DNA of 64,000 bases from Bradyrhizobium sp. CCGB01 (GCF_024199795.1 NZ_JANADK010000001.1:124001-188000), one strand, 5' to 3'. Numbered from the stretch's first letter, positions 50,676 to 62,655 are shown. Numbers and translations: made by a program. The notes: a model not told the origin generated them from the letters alone.

Positions 50676-53242
50676 GCGTCGCGGCTGAACCGTTCGCGAG
50701 GCCCAACGCCGTCGCGCTGTCGCTGCGCTACGCGCTGCGCGAATTGCGCGGAGGCCTGCGCGGCTTCTATGTCTTCATCGCCTGCATCGCGCTCGGCGTG
50801 ATGGCCATCGCCGGCGTCGGCTCGGTCTCGGCGAGCCTCTCCGACGGTCTCGCCCGCGAGGGCCGCACGCTGCTCGGCGGCGACGTCTCCTTCGCGCTGT
50901 TCCAGCGCGAGGCGAAGCCCGAAGAGGTCTCCTTCCTGCGCTCGCGCGGCACCGTCTCGACCGCCGCCACCTTGCGCGGCATGGCGCGCTCAGCGGACGG
51001 CAAGCTCGCGCTGGTCGAGATGAAGGCGGTCGACGACACCTATCCGATGCTGGGCCAGCTGACGCTGGCGCCGCAGCTAGCGATGTCCGATCTGCTCGCG
51101 ATGCGCGACGGCGCGTTCGGTGCCGCCGCCGATCCGACGCTGCTGGCGCGGCTGTCGCTGAAGACCGGCGACCGCGTCACCATCGGAAGCGCAACGTTCC
51201 AGATCCGCAGCACCGTCGAAGCCGAGCCCGACAAGCTCGCCGGCGGCATCGGCTTCGGGCCGCGCTTCCTGATCAGCGAGGCGGGCCTGCGCGCCACCGG
51301 CCTGATCCAGCCCGGCAGCCTGGTGCGCTGGGTCTACCGGGTGAAGCTGCCTGATACCGGCAACAGCGAGCGCGCCACGGAGGCCTTCATCGCGGATGCG
51401 CGCAACGCGGCGCCGCAGGCCGGCTGGGAGGTCCGCAGCCGCTCCAATGCCTCGCCGCAGCTCGAGCGCAACATCAGCCGCTTCACGCAATTCCTGACGC
51501 TGGTCGGCCTCGCCGCGCTGCTGGTCGGCGGCGTCGGCGTTGCCAATGCCGTCAAGAGCCACATCGACCGCAAGCTCGAGGTCATCGCGGCCTTCAAGGC
51601 CGTCGGCGCCACCGGGCGCGACGTGTTCGGCATCTACCTGGCGCAGGTCCTCCTGCTGGCCGGAATCGGCTCGGTGATCGGGCTTGCGCTCGGCGCCGCC
51701 ATGCCTTTCGCCATCGTCGGCCTGTTCGGCAAACTGCTGCCGCTGCCGGTGGTGCCGGCCGTGCATGCCGACGAGCTGGCGCTGTCCTTCGTCTATGGCC
51801 TGCTGACCGCGCTGGCCTTCGGCCTGTGGCCGCTCGGGCGGGTGCACGACGTGCCGGTGGCGGCGCTGTTCCGCGACACCATCAGCTCCGAATGGCACCG
51901 GCCGCGCCTGGGCTATCTCGTGTTCATGGCCGCCGTGGTGGCGCTGCTGATCGCGGTCGTGATCGGACTGTCCTTCGACAAGCGCATCGCCGCGGTGTTC
52001 GTGGCCTCTTCGGTCGTCGTGTTCGCCCTGCTCCGCGGCATTGCCGCCTTGCTGATGGGAATCGCGCGGCGGCTGCCGCGCACCCGCCTGCCGATGCTGC
52101 GGCTTGCGATCGCCAACATCCACCGGCCGGGCGCGCTGACGCCTTCCGTCGTGCTGTCGCTCGGGCTCGGGCTCGCGGTGCTCGTCACCATCACCCAGAT
52201 CGACGGCAATCTGCGCCGGCAATTCCTCGCGGCATTGCCGGACCGCGCGCCGTCGTTCTTCTTCATCGACATCCCGAGCACGCAGGCCGAGCAGTTCGAC
52301 GGCTATCTGCGCCAGATCGCGCCGGGCGCGACGGTCGAGGACGTGCCGATGCTGCGCGGGCGCATCGTCGGTGCGCGCGGCGTCCGCGCCGAGGAGCTCA
52401 AGCCCACCACCGATTCGGAGTGGGTGCTGCAAAGCGACCGCGGCCTGACCTATACCGCGGAGCTGCCGAAGGGCTCCAAGGTGGTCGAAGGCGAATGGTG
52501 GAAGGCCGACTATTCCGGCCCGCCGCTGGTCTCGATTGAGAAGAAGATCGCCGACGGGCTCGCCCTCAAGCTCGGCGACGAGGTCGTGGTCAACGTGCTC
52601 GGCCGCGACATCCCGGCCAGAATCGGCAATCTGCGCACCATCGACTGGCAGGGGATGGGCATCAATTTCGTTCTCGTGTTCTCGCCGAACGCCTTCAAGG
52701 GCGCTCCGCACACCCATATCGCGACGCTGACCGAGGCCGGCGGCGATGCGGCCGGCGACGGCAGGATCATCAGGCAAGTCGCCGACACCTATCCGATGGT
52801 GACGAGCGTGCGCGTGCGCGAGGTGATGGAGACGGTCGGCTCGGTCGTGACCAATCTGGCGCTGGCGATCCGCGGCGCCAGCGCGATCACCCTGATCTCG
52901 GCGATCCTGGTGCTGGGCGGGGCACTCGCCGCCGGCCACCGCCACCGGGTCTACGATGCCGTGATCCTCAAGACCCTGGGCGCGACCCGGCTGCGGCTGC
53001 TCGGCGCCTATGCCCTCGAATACCTGCTGATTGGCCTCGCCACCGCGGTGTTCGGCGTGATCGCCGGCAGCATCGCGGCCTGGATGATCGTGACGCGGCT
53101 GATGACGCTGACGTTCGTCTGGCAGGCCGGCAGCGCGGCCGGCGTGGTCGCGGCCGCCCTGGTCGTCACGGTCGGACTTGGGCTCGCCGGGACGCTGCTG
53201 GCTTTGAACAAAAAGCCCGCCACGGTGTTGCGGAATTTGTGA
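50672..53242 (+). CDS. ybbP: ABC transporter permease, FtsX-like (YbbP type)
   Basis: 856 residues. The pattern has an N-terminal helix (FYVFIACIALGVMAIAGVGSVSAS), a large periplasmic domain, three helices (about 270-390), two further helices (about 415-450), a helix near 490, a second periplasmic domain and three C-terminal helices (about 730-850). This is the ten-helix FtsX type as in YbbP. The start overlaps ybbA by four bases (ATGA). It probably moves lipids or hydrophobic compounds at the envelope; the substrate is not known. Confidence 0.92.
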   Translation: MSVAAEPFARPNAVALSLRYALRELRGGLRGFYVFIACIALGVMAIAGVGSVSASLSDGLAREGRTLLGGDVSFALFQREAKPEEVSFLRSRGTVSTAATLRGMARSADGKLALVEMKAVDDTYPMLGQLTLAPQLAMSDLLAMRDGAFGAAADPTLLARLSLKTGDRVTIGSATFQIRSTVEAEPDKLAGGIGFGPRFLISEAGLRATGLIQPGSLVRWVYRVKLPDTGNSERATEAFIADARNAAPQAGWEVRSRSNASPQLERNISRFTQFLTLVGLAALLVGGVGVANAVKSHIDRKLEVIAAFKAVGATGRDVFGIYLAQVLLLAGIGSVIGLALGAAMPFAIVGLFGKLLPLPVVPAVHADELALSFVYGLLTALAFGLWPLGRVHDVPVAALFRDTISSEWHRPRLGYLVFMAAVVALLIAVVIGLSFDKRIAAVFVASSVVVFALLRGIAALLMGIARRLPRTRLPMLRLAIANIHRPGALTPSVVLSLGLGLAVLVTITQIDGNLRRQFLAALPDRAPSFFFIDIPSTQAEQFDGYLRQIAPGATVEDVPMLRGRIVGARGVRAEELKPTTDSEWVLQSDRGLTYTAELPKGSKVVEGEWWKADYSGPPLVSIEKKIADGLALKLGDEVVVNVLGRDIPARIGNLRTIDWQGMGINFVLVFSPNAFKGAPHTHIATLTEAGGDAAGDGRIIRQVADTYPMVTSVRVREVMETVGSVVTNLALAIRGASAITLISAILVLGGALAAGHRHRVYDAVILKTLGATRLRLLGAYALEYLLIGLATAVFGVIAGSIAAWMIVTRLMTLTFVWQAGSAAGVVAAALVVTVGLGLAGTLLALNKKPATVLRNL

Positions 53243-53513
53243 CAAATGGTAGCGGGTAGCCGCGCAATGTCGGAATTGCACGATTCCAGCGATTAACCAC
53301 GCCTGCTCGTCAGGATTGCGGGCGAGGGCGACATTCAGCCGCGCGTGGACGGTTGCAGCGAATGTGTTAGTTTCCCACATATCCAATGGGTTCGGACCCC
53401 CGATTGTGAGCCAAATTTAATGTCGGCGCACACCGGTATCCGAGATAGAATTTGACGAACCGGCGGCATGGCGACCCTCATGCCGGACCGGGCCAACCAA
53501 CGGGAATTCGACC

Positions 53514-54305
53514 ATGTCGGACCTAGACCGTAACTACGCTTCTCCTTTCGGCAGGGCCGCCGGGCGTGTTGACGCCGCGACGGTCGATGCCGGCCTGCGC
53601 GCCTACATGCTGCGCATCTACAATTACATGAGCATCGGCCTGGCCATCACCGGCCTTGCCGCGCTTGGCGTCTATATGGCCGCCGTGACCGACGTTCCGA
53701 CCCCGGAAGCGGTCCGCGTCGGCAAGCTGTTCCTGACGCCGTTTGGCTACGCGATGTTCGTCAGCCCCCTGAAGTGGCTGTTCATGCTCGCGCCGCTCGC
53801 AATGGTGTTCGTGATCTCGGCGGGCATCAACCGTCTCGCCCCCTCGACCGCGCAGATCCTGTTCTGGGTGTTCGCGGCGCTGATGGGCATCTCGCTGTCG
53901 TCGATCTTCCTGGTGTTCACGCACACCTCGATCGTGCGGGTGTTCTTCATCACGGCCGCCACGTTCGGTGCACTGAGCCTGTACGGCTACAGCACCAAGC
54001 GTGACCTGAGCGGGATGAGCTCGTTCCTGTTCATGGGCCTGATCGGCATCATCATCGCCAGCCTGGTGAACCTGTTCCTGGGCAGCTCGCTGCTCCAGTT
54101 CATCGTGTCGGTGGTTGGCGTGCTGGTGTTCGCGGGCCTCACCGCCTGGGACACCCAGCGGCTGAAGAACGACTACATCTACGGCTACGCTTCGGCCGGC
54201 GGTGAAATCGCAGAGCGTGCGGCCATCACCGGCGCCCTGTCGCTGTACCTGAACTTCATCAACCTGTTCACGCTGCTCCTGCAGCTCCTCGGCCAGCGCG
54301 ACTAA
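53514..54305 (+). CDS. Bax inhibitor-1 / YccA family membrane protein
   Basis: 263 residues with seven membrane helices. GISLSSIFLVFTHTSIVRVFFITAATFGALSLYGY and GLTAWDTQRLKNDY contain the family's conserved stretches. BI-1 homologues are pH-gated calcium leak channels or FtsH-linked regulators; the role here is not evident. It starts 271 bases after ybbP, a gap in which I see no gene, and is followed by a strong terminator. Confidence 0.92.
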   Translation: MSDLDRNYASPFGRAAGRVDAATVDAGLRAYMLRIYNYMSIGLAITGLAALGVYMAAVTDVPTPEAVRVGKLFLTPFGYAMFVSPLKWLFMLAPLAMVFVISAGINRLAPSTAQILFWVFAALMGISLSSIFLVFTHTSIVRVFFITAATFGALSLYGYSTKRDLSGMSSFLFMGLIGIIIASLVNLFLGSSLLQFIVSVVGVLVFAGLTAWDTQRLKNDYIYGYASAGGEIAERAAITGALSLYLNFINLFTLLLQLLGQRD

Positions 54306-54330
54306 GCGCTGGACCTGAGGGAACGGACGC

Positions 54331-54358
54331 AAACCCCGGCCGGGAGGCCGGGGTTTTT
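54331..54358 (+). terminator. intrinsic terminator after the BI-1 gene
   Basis: AAACCCCGGCC (54331-54341) pairs with GGCCGGGGTTT (54346-54356), then TTTG. Confidence 0.85.
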
Positions 54359-54387
54359 GTTTGGGCCGGGGCTCGTCCCACACGCGC

Positions 54388-54475
54388 CGTCATTGCGAGG
54401 AGCCCTTGCGACGACGCAAGCCAGAGTCCCACCGCGGATGCATCTCTGGATTGCTTCGTTGCGCTCGCAATGACG
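54388..54475. repeat. inverted repeat, diverged copy of the 31621 element
   Basis: Starts CGTCATTGCGAGGAGC and ends GCGCTCGCAATGACG; the inner CCAGAGTC and CTCTGGATTGCTTCG match the 31621-31700 element. The arms are no longer perfect. Confidence 0.8.
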
Positions 54476-54532
54476 GGGGTGGAGGCGCCGGTGGGCCTTC
54501 CAGCGGCCGCGGGAAGGCTCTAATCTTCCCCT

Positions 54533-55063
54533 ATGTCCGCACCTGAAATCAGGCCTACAACCGAGGCCGACCTTCCCGCCATCACCGCCATCTACCAGCA
54601 GGCCGTCCGCGAGGGCACCGCGACGTTCGAGCTGGAGCCGCCCGACCTCACTGAAATGACGCGCCGCTACCGCGCGCTGGTCGATGGCGGCTATCCCTAT
54701 TTCGTCGCCATCCTCGACGGTCGCGTGGCCGGCTACGCCTATGCCGGCGCCTACCGGCCGCGGCCGGCCTACCGCTTCACGGTCGAGAACTCGATCTATC
54801 TCGACCCCAGCTTCCACCGCCGCGGCATCGGCTCGTTGCTGCTGGACCGGCTGGTCACGGAATGCGAGGCGCGCGGCTTCCGCCAGATGATCGCGGTGAT
54901 CGGCGATTCCGCCAATGCCGGCTCGATCGGCGTGCACACGCGCGGCGGCTTCAAGATGATCGGCACGCATCCCAGTGTCGGGCTGAAATTCGGCCGCTGG
55001 CTGGACACGGTGATGATGCAGCGCGACCTCGGCGAGGGCGCGAGCACGGTGCCGGGGAAGTAG
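54533..55063 (+). CDS. GNAT family L-amino acid N-acyltransferase (MnaT/Pat-like)
   Basis: 176 residues. IRPTTEADLPAITAIYQQAVREGTA is the start of the phosphinothricin/methionine-sulfoximine acetyltransferase group. YAGAYRPRPAYRFTVENSIYL and FHRRGIGSLLLDRL (acetyl-CoA loop) follow, then HTRGGFKMIGTHPSVGLKFGRWLD. Likely detoxifies amino-acid analogues such as methionine sulfoximine. Confidence 0.9.
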   Translation: MSAPEIRPTTEADLPAITAIYQQAVREGTATFELEPPDLTEMTRRYRALVDGGYPYFVAILDGRVAGYAYAGAYRPRPAYRFTVENSIYLDPSFHRRGIGSLLLDRLVTECEARGFRQMIAVIGDSANAGSIGVHTRGGFKMIGTHPSVGLKFGRWLDTVMMQRDLGEGASTVPGK

Positions 55064-55072
55064 GGGCGGTCT

Positions 55073-55151
55073 CGTAGCCCGGGTGAGCGCAGCGATACCC
55101 GGGAACGCTGCAAGCAAGGTCCCGGATGTCGCTTCGCTCATCCGGGCTACG
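55073..55151. repeat. palindromic repeat (CGTAGCCCGG type)
   Basis: CGTAGCCCGGGTGAGCGCAGCGA and TCGCTTCGCTCATCCGGGCTACG are inverted ends. It lies between two convergent genes. Confidence 0.75.
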
Positions 55152-55159
55152 GACGGCGG

Positions 55160-55531
55160 CTACACCACCGCCAGCTTCCGATCGATCACCAGCAGCACGC
55201 GCTCGAGCTCGTGGCCGCGGCGCAGGATCAGGCCGGTCGCGGAGATCACGCTGTACATGCCCTGCTTGCGCGCGAGGCGCGGGTCTTTCTCGATGCGATA
55301 GATCGGCACCTCCGAGGCGCGGCGGAACACCGAGAACACGGCGCGGTCCTTCAGGAAGTCGATGGCATAGTCGCGCCACTCGCCGTCGGCGACCATGCGG
55401 CCGTAGAGATTGAGGATGCGGTGCAGTTCGAGCCGGTTGAACGTCACCCGGTTCGGCTGGGCGTTCGCAGCGGCGGGGTGCGCCACTGCACGCTGTCCGC
55501 TCGGATCGGCATCCTCCGACGTCACACCCAT
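55160..55531 (-). CDS. DUF2794 domain-containing protein
   Basis: 123 residues. After a variable start come VTFNRLELHRILNLYGRMVADGEWRDYAIDFLKDRAVFSVFRR and the ending ERVLLVIDRKLAVV, the pattern of DUF2794, a small alphaproteobacterial family of unknown function. ATG 55531 follows ACAGGAG, better than the longer upstream frame. Confidence 0.88.
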   Translation of the reverse strand: MGVTSEDADPSGQRAVAHPAAANAQPNRVTFNRLELHRILNLYGRMVADGEWRDYAIDFLKDRAVFSVFRRASEVPIYRIEKDPRLARKQGMYSVISATGLILRRGHELERVLLVIDRKLAVV

Positions 55532-55795
55532 GGCGGCTCCTGTCGCATCAGCATGATCGCGCCCGCGAAGACCGTCCCCGGAACCGCGGATCATGACAGT
55601 TGCATGATTGCGCCAACCGTTCCGCACCGCAAGGGGCTCCCTTACTCAACTCATTGAATCGGGTGCGAATCGGAGCACACGCAGGAGTGGAACTCTGTCG
55701 CGACGAACCGTCACGGGATCGTTAGAAGGAATCATAGTATCGCCTCTTTTCCGCCAAGCGCCTGCCGCCCTGCATTGCGAAAAGACTTGTGTGCG

Positions 55796-55905
55796 TTGAC
55801 CCGGTCCTTTCGGTTCCGGATTCCTCAGCCCCCAGCCCCCCGGGGCCGTCAGGATCGGGTCTGTACGCGCGACAAGGAGGGCCAACGCAAGTTGGTCCTT
55901 TTTTG
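55796..55905 (+). ncRNA. candidate small RNA
   Basis: No plus-strand gene ends here, yet a strong structure is present. GACCCGGTCCT... (from 55798) folds back on ...AGGATCGGGTC (to about 55860) in a stem of about 18-20 bp with one 2-nt mismatch and some G-U pairs, leaving a C-rich loop. A terminator follows at 55878-55905. A TTGACC at 55796-55801 may be a -35, in which case the 5' end would be about 30 bases further on; the exact start is not resolved. Of 55532-56118, the rest holds only the repeat at 55971. Confidence 0.5.
55878..55905 (+). terminator. orphan intrinsic terminator
   Basis: AGGGCCAAC pairs with GTTGGTCCT (one G-U) around a GCAA tetraloop, followed by TTTTTTG. No coding region precedes it on this strand. 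Confidence 0.7.
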
Positions 55906-55970
55906 TTTGTGGCTGGATGTTTCCTGCACGACGCACCCTTCTTCGAACATCCGCGCGAAAACTTTCTCCC

Positions 55971-56077
55971 CTCATCCTGAGGAGCCGCGAAGCGGCGTCT
56001 CGAAGGATCGAGGCCGCGCGGCATCAGCGGGGCCTGCATGGTTCGAGACGGCGCTGACGCGCCTCCTCACCATGAGG
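55971..56077. repeat. palindromic repeat (CTCATCCTGAGGAG type)
   Basis: CTCATCCTGAGGAGCCGCGAAGC begins it and GCGCCTCCTCACCATGAGG ends it. GTCTCGAAGGAT and ATGGTTCGAGAC are inner inverted parts. Confidence 0.75.
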
Positions 56078-56118
56078 ATTTAGACCGTGTTTGCGTCGGG
56101 AGATGAGAAGGGGTCGCT

Positions 56119-56895
56119 TCAGTGCAGCGACGTGTACGCCGCGCCGAGCATCGCGCCCGGCTTTTCACGGTTGCCGTCCTGGACATAGACCACAGCGCCG
56201 TCGACGCCGTCGCGCGTGAGATTTTCCAGCGGTACCGTCCAGCTTTCCGGACGTCCGTTCCAGTCGCCGACCTTGAGTAGATTGCGCACGACGTTGTGAT
56301 AGGTGAGCTGCTGTCCGCGATTTTCGCCACGGCTGATCTCGATCGGCACCGATTTCGTGATCGAGCAGATCCAGACCTCGCCGTGCGAGACCGCCGGCTC
56401 CTTGCTCTCCGCCACCGAGACATTGATGTGCTTGCCCGCAAGCGACATCGTCACCGGCACGCTCATCACGCCCATGCCCTTGTCGGTCTTGCCGATCGCG
56501 CTCTCGATGCCGGCGCGATCGCTGCCGATGACATGCGTGGAACCGTTGACCACGACTTGCGGCGTATAGACCTCGCGGTCGCCGCGCATGCGCGAATAGG
56601 CGCGCTGCCGCGCCGAGAAGCGCGAATCCGCAAGCGTGTCCTTCCAGCCGAGATAGTCCCAATAGTCGATCGGCATGCTCAGCGCGATGATCGACGGGTC
56701 GTTGGAAAGATCGCCGATGACCTTGTCGGCGGGCGGGCAGGAGGAGCAGCCCTGCGAGGTGAAAAGCTCGACCACGGCGCGGGGATCAGCCTCGGCGGGG
56801 CGGATGACGGCGACGATTGCGCAGATCCCAAGTGCTCCCGACCAGAGGGCACCGGACCAGCGCGAAACCAGATGAGAAGCCGTCATTGTTGTCAT
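56119..56895 (-). CDS. DUF1223 domain-containing, thioredoxin-like protein
   Basis: 258 residues. A signal or anchor segment (GALGICAIVAVIRPAEA) is followed by a thioredoxin-like start, VVELFTSQGCSSCPPADKV, with Cys50 and Cys53 as a CxxC. YWDYLGWKD and YTPQVVVNG (cis-proline region) continue the DUF1223 pattern. Probably periplasmic; redox function is inferred, not shown. Confidence 0.9.
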   Translation of the reverse strand: MTTMTASHLVSRWSGALWSGALGICAIVAVIRPAEADPRAVVELFTSQGCSSCPPADKVIGDLSNDPSIIALSMPIDYWDYLGWKDTLADSRFSARQRAYSRMRGDREVYTPQVVVNGSTHVIGSDRAGIESAIGKTDKGMGVMSVPVTMSLAGKHINVSVAESKEPAVSHGEVWICSITKSVPIEISRGENRGQQLTYHNVVRNLLKVGDWNGRPESWTVPLENLTRDGVDGAVVYVQDGNREKPGAMLGAAYTSLH

Positions 56896-57047
56896 GTCGA
56901 ACGCCGCACACCATTGCTCGTGAAGGGAAATCTTATCGCCTGATGGTCACCGTAGTCTTACGGGGCGCAGCACATTCATCCGTCCAGGCAACCGTCCAAG
57001 GGGAGGTTTTCCGCCGGGCGGGCCCACAGAAGCATGCCGCAAACGCG

Positions 57048-57080
57048 CGAAGGCGGCCTTTTGATAGGCCGCCTTCGTTT
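57048..57080. terminator. hairpin between acnA and the DUF1223 gene
   Basis: CGAAGGCGGCC (57048-57058) and GGCCGCCTTCG (57067-57077) form a perfect 11-bp stem. The T run (TTTAA) lies on the plus-strand side, although acnA, which ends at 57127, is on the minus strand. Confidence 0.6.
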
Positions 57081-57126
57081 AACCTTCTACTCACGTCGCG
57101 GTGAGCCACCGTTCACAAATTCGCGC

Positions 57127-59847
<2,721 letters not shown>

Positions 59848-59963
59848 GTAGGAAAATCCCAATTGTTAGTTATACCCGGCAAGGGGTATTTTAACACCGT
59901 CAGCGAGTCCGGCTGGGTCGCTTGCAGGGGCAGGTTGAGTTGCTGCATCAAGTAGTTCCGGGC

Positions 59964-59980
59964 TTATAGAAGCTTTCTAA
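59964..59980 (-). promoter_or_regulatory. putative Irr iron-control element upstream of acnA
   Basis: TTATAGAAGCTTTCTAA holds inverted half-sites ATAGAA and TTCTAA around a 3-base spacer, near to the rhizobial ICE/Irr pattern TTAGAA...TTCTAA. It lies about 120-130 bases before the acnA ATG. It could also affect the divergent ccmA gene, which starts about 110 bases away. Confidence 0.4.
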
Positions 59981-60091
59981 CCGCGCCGCCACAGCCACAA
60001 TCGTACCGCAGCAATTCGCGAGCCAAAAATTCCCATGCGCTACCCCAAGTTTTCCTGAGGCCTGGCTTTGAGCGGGTTGAAGCAAGGCGAG

Positions 60092-60694
60092 ATGCAGCTG
60101 TCCGGACGCGGGGTGACCTGCGTGCGGGGCGGCCGCGAGGTGTTTTCCGGGCTCGATTTCGAGGCAGTTTCAGGCGAGGCCGTGGCCGTCGTGGGCCGCA
60201 ACGGATCGGGCAAGACCTCGCTGCTGCGGCTGATCGCGGGCCTGCTCATTCCGGCCGGCGGGACAATCGCGCTGGACGGCGGCGATGCCGAGCTGACGCT
60301 GCCGGAGCAATGCCACTATCTTGGCCATCGCGACGCCCTGAAGCCGGCCCTGAGCGTGAAGGAAAACCTGTCGTTCTGGGCTGATTTTCTTGGCGGCGAG
60401 CGCTGTGACGCCGCCGAGAGCCTCGCCATCGTCGGGCTCGACCATGCCACCCACCTGCCCGCAGGCTTCCTGTCCGCCGGCCAGCGCCGCAGGCTGTCGC
60501 TGGCCCGTCTGCTGACGGTGCGCCGCCCGGTCTGGCTGCTGGACGAGCCGACCACGGCGCTGGACGCGGCCGGCCAGGACATGTTCGAGCGCCTGATGCG
60601 CGACCATCTCGCCCGCGGCGGCCTGATCATCGCCGCCACCCACGCCCCCCTGGGGATCGAATCGCGGGAATTGCGGATCGGGGGCGCGGCATGA
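60092..60694 (+). CDS. ccmA: heme exporter ATP-binding protein CcmA
   Basis: 200 residues. Walker A is GRNGSGKTS, the signature is [15 protein letters not shown], and Walker B is [11 protein letters not shown]. It powers release of CcmE-heme during cytochrome c maturation. ATG 60092 has AAGG close by; an in-frame TTG at 60068 with TGAGG seven bases upstream is a serious alternative. It is divergent from acnA. Confidence 0.94.
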   Translation: MQLSGRGVTCVRGGREVFSGLDFEAVSGEAVAVVGRNGSGKTSLLRLIAGLLIPAGGTIALDGGDAELTLPEQCHYLGHRDALKPALSVKENLSFWADFLGGERCDAAESLAIVGLDHATHLPAGFLSAGQRRRLSLARLLTVRRPVWLLDEPTTALDAAGQDMFERLMRDHLARGGLIIAATHAPLGIESRELRIGGAA

Positions 60695-60733
60695 AGCGGA
60701 GGGACCCTCAGCTTTTCGAGCGGCAAGGCTTCG

Positions 60734-60912
60734 CTCTCTCCATTCCCTTCCCCCTTGCGGAGGAGGGTCAGGGAGGGGGATGCGGCGCGGCAGGGCGTAT
60801 CGGTTCTAGCGTTCGAGCAACGGGCGATCTGCTCCCGGCGACTCGCCCCCAAAGAGCATCTCGCCCGGGGCTACCCCCCTCCCCCACCCTCCCCCGCAAG
60901 GGGGGAGGGAGC
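60734..60912. repeat. composite palindromic repeat inside the ccm operon
   Basis: CCCTTCCCCCTTGCGG...GGGTCAGGGAGGGGG and CCCCCCTCCCCCACCCTCCC...GCAAGGGGGAGGG are inverted blocks. It fills most of the 277-base gap between ccmA and ccmB and is related to the 12329-12490 element. Confidence 0.7.
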
Positions 60913-60971
60913 GCAGTTTGCCTAGGGCAGGCGCCGGGCTCTCATGGCCGCCTCGCCACTGGAGCCACCGC

Positions 60972-61640
60972 ATGACCGCCCTCTCCGCCCTCATCCGCCG
61001 GGACATCCGGATCGCGCTCCGCGTCGGCGGCGGGGCGCTGATCGGGGTGCTGTTCTTCCTGACCGTGGTGGTGCTGATGCCGTTCGCGGTGGGGCCGGAT
61101 CTGGCGCTGCTGTCGCGGCTGGGGCCGGCGATCCTGTGGCTCGGCGCACTGCTGGCGAGCCTGCTCACCCTGGACCGGCTGTTCATGGCCGATCATGAGG
61201 ACGGCTCGCTCGATCTGATCACGATGAGCCGGACGCCGCTGGAACTCGCCTGCGCCGCCAAGGCGCTGGCGCATTGGCTGGCGGCGGGCCTGCCGCTGAT
61301 TGTCGCAACCCCGGTGCTCGGCCTCTTGCTCAACCTCGACATGGTCGCCACCGGCGCGGTGGCGCTGACGCTGCTTGCCGGCACCCCTGCGCTGACCTTC
61401 ACCGGCATGATTGGCGCAGCATTGGCGGTGACGCTGCACCGAGGCGGACTGCTGATGGCCGTGCTGGTGCTGCCGCTGTCGATTCCCGTCCTGATTTTCG
61501 GGGTCGCGGCCTCGCAGGCCGTGATCGTCGGCCCCATGACGTTCGGCGCGCCGTTCTCGATCCTGTGCGCGCTGTCGCTGGTCAGCCTCGTGGTCGGCCC
61601 CTTCGCCGCGGCGGCGAGCCTGCGGCATGGTCTCGACTGA
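60972..61640 (+). CDS. ccmB: heme exporter permease CcmB
   Basis: 222 residues with about six membrane helices. ALIRRDIRIALRVGG starts it and DRLFMADHEDGSLDLI is a conserved cytoplasmic loop. It is the partner of CcmA and CcmC in the maturation complex. ATG 60972 was chosen because the preceding bases belong to the repeat element. Confidence 0.94.
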   Translation: MTALSALIRRDIRIALRVGGGALIGVLFFLTVVVLMPFAVGPDLALLSRLGPAILWLGALLASLLTLDRLFMADHEDGSLDLITMSRTPLELACAAKALAHWLAAGLPLIVATPVLGLLLNLDMVATGAVALTLLAGTPALTFTGMIGAALAVTLHRGGLLMAVLVLPLSIPVLIFGVAASQAVIVGPMTFGAPFSILCALSLVSLVVGPFAAAASLRHGLD

Positions 61641-61731
61641 GATGGGCCCGACTGACCTTGACCCCGATCAATTTTCGTCGCTCGCTTTCGTGCTGATTGC
61701 CTGAGCGCTTAGCTGTGATTATCAGAATACC

Positions 61732-62463
61732 ATGACGCTGATCGACCTCGCCAATCCGACACGGTTCCTCGCGCTGACGGCGCGGGTGTTGCCATGGCTT
61801 GCGGCCGCGACCGTCATCCTGCTCACCATCGGCCTCTACCAGTCCGCGCTTGCGCCCGACGACTATCAGCAGGGTGCGACCGTGAAGATCATGTTCATCC
61901 ACGTGCCCAACGCCTGGCTGTCGATGTTCGTCTGGGGCGTGATGAGCATCGCTTCGCTGGGCACGCTGGTGTGGCGCCACCCCCTCGCCGATGTCGCCGC
62001 GAAGGCCGCAGCACCGATCGGCGCCAGCTTCACCTTCCTCGCGCTGCTCACGGGCTCGCTGTGGGGCCGGCCGATGTGGGGCACCTATTGGGAATGGGAC
62101 GCGCGGCTGACCTCGGTTCTGATTCTCTTCCTGATGTATCTCGGCCTGATGGCGCTGTGGCGCGCGGTCGACGATCCCTCGCGCGCGGCGCGCGCCGCCG
62201 CGGTGCTGACGCTGGTCGGTGCGATCAACCTGCCGATCATCAAGTTCTCGGTCGACTGGTGGAACACGCTGCACCAGCCGGCGTCGGTGATGCGCATGGG
62301 CGGCTCGACGCTCGACAAATCGTTCCTGATTCCGCTGTTGCTGATGGCAATCGCGTTCACGCTGCTGTTCGTCACGCTGCATCTGGCGGCGATGCGCAAC
62401 GAGATTTTGCGCCGCCGTGTCCGTTCGCTGCAGATGATGCAGGCGAGCCAGAAAGCTGCGTGA
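61732..62463 (+). CDS. ccmC: heme lyase component CcmC
   Basis: 243 residues, six membrane helices. The tryptophan-rich WWD segment is [16 protein letters not shown] at 111-126. Histidines flanking it (His57 in FIHVPNAW, and that in WNTLHQPAS) are the heme ligands of the family. It loads heme on CcmE. It lies 91 bases after ccmB and directly before ccmD. Confidence 0.96.
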   Translation: MTLIDLANPTRFLALTARVLPWLAAATVILLTIGLYQSALAPDDYQQGATVKIMFIHVPNAWLSMFVWGVMSIASLGTLVWRHPLADVAAKAAAPIGASFTFLALLTGSLWGRPMWGTYWEWDARLTSVLILFLMYLGLMALWRAVDDPSRAARAAAVLTLVGAINLPIIKFSVDWWNTLHQPASVMRMGGSTLDKSFLIPLLLMAIAFTLLFVTLHLAAMRNEILRRRVRSLQMMQASQKAA

Positions 62464-62465
62464 TC

Positions 62466-62645
62466 ATGTCGCTCGGTCCCTACGCGTCCTTCATCGTGAC
62501 GTCTTACGCCGCTGCGGCGCTCGTCGTCGTGATCCTGATCGGCTGGATCGTGCTCGACTATCGCAGCCAGACGGAGCGCCTGCGCGAGCTCGACCGCAGC
62601 GGCGTCACGCGCCGTTCGGGCCGCAGCGCGACAGATCGGCCGTGA
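62466..62645 (+). CDS. ccmD: heme exporter protein CcmD
   Basis: 59 residues. [21 protein letters not shown] is the CcmD start, one membrane helix follows (about 10-32), then [20 protein letters not shown], a basic tail. CcmD links CcmC and CcmAB. It starts 2 bases after ccmC and ends 10 bases before ccmG. Confidence 0.93.
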   Translation: MSLGPYASFIVTSYAAAALVVVILIGWIVLDYRSQTERLRELDRSGVTRRSGRSATDRP

Positions 62646-62655
62646 GGCATCCATC

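Noticed and set aside
51077..53386. 769-codon minus-strand frame opposite ybbP
   Set aside because: Antisense shadow, highly biased to Arg, Asp, Gln and His.
55789..55980. 63-codon frame overlapping the candidate small RNA
   Set aside because: It reads through both the hairpin and the terminator, has no ribosome binding site and a low-complexity product.
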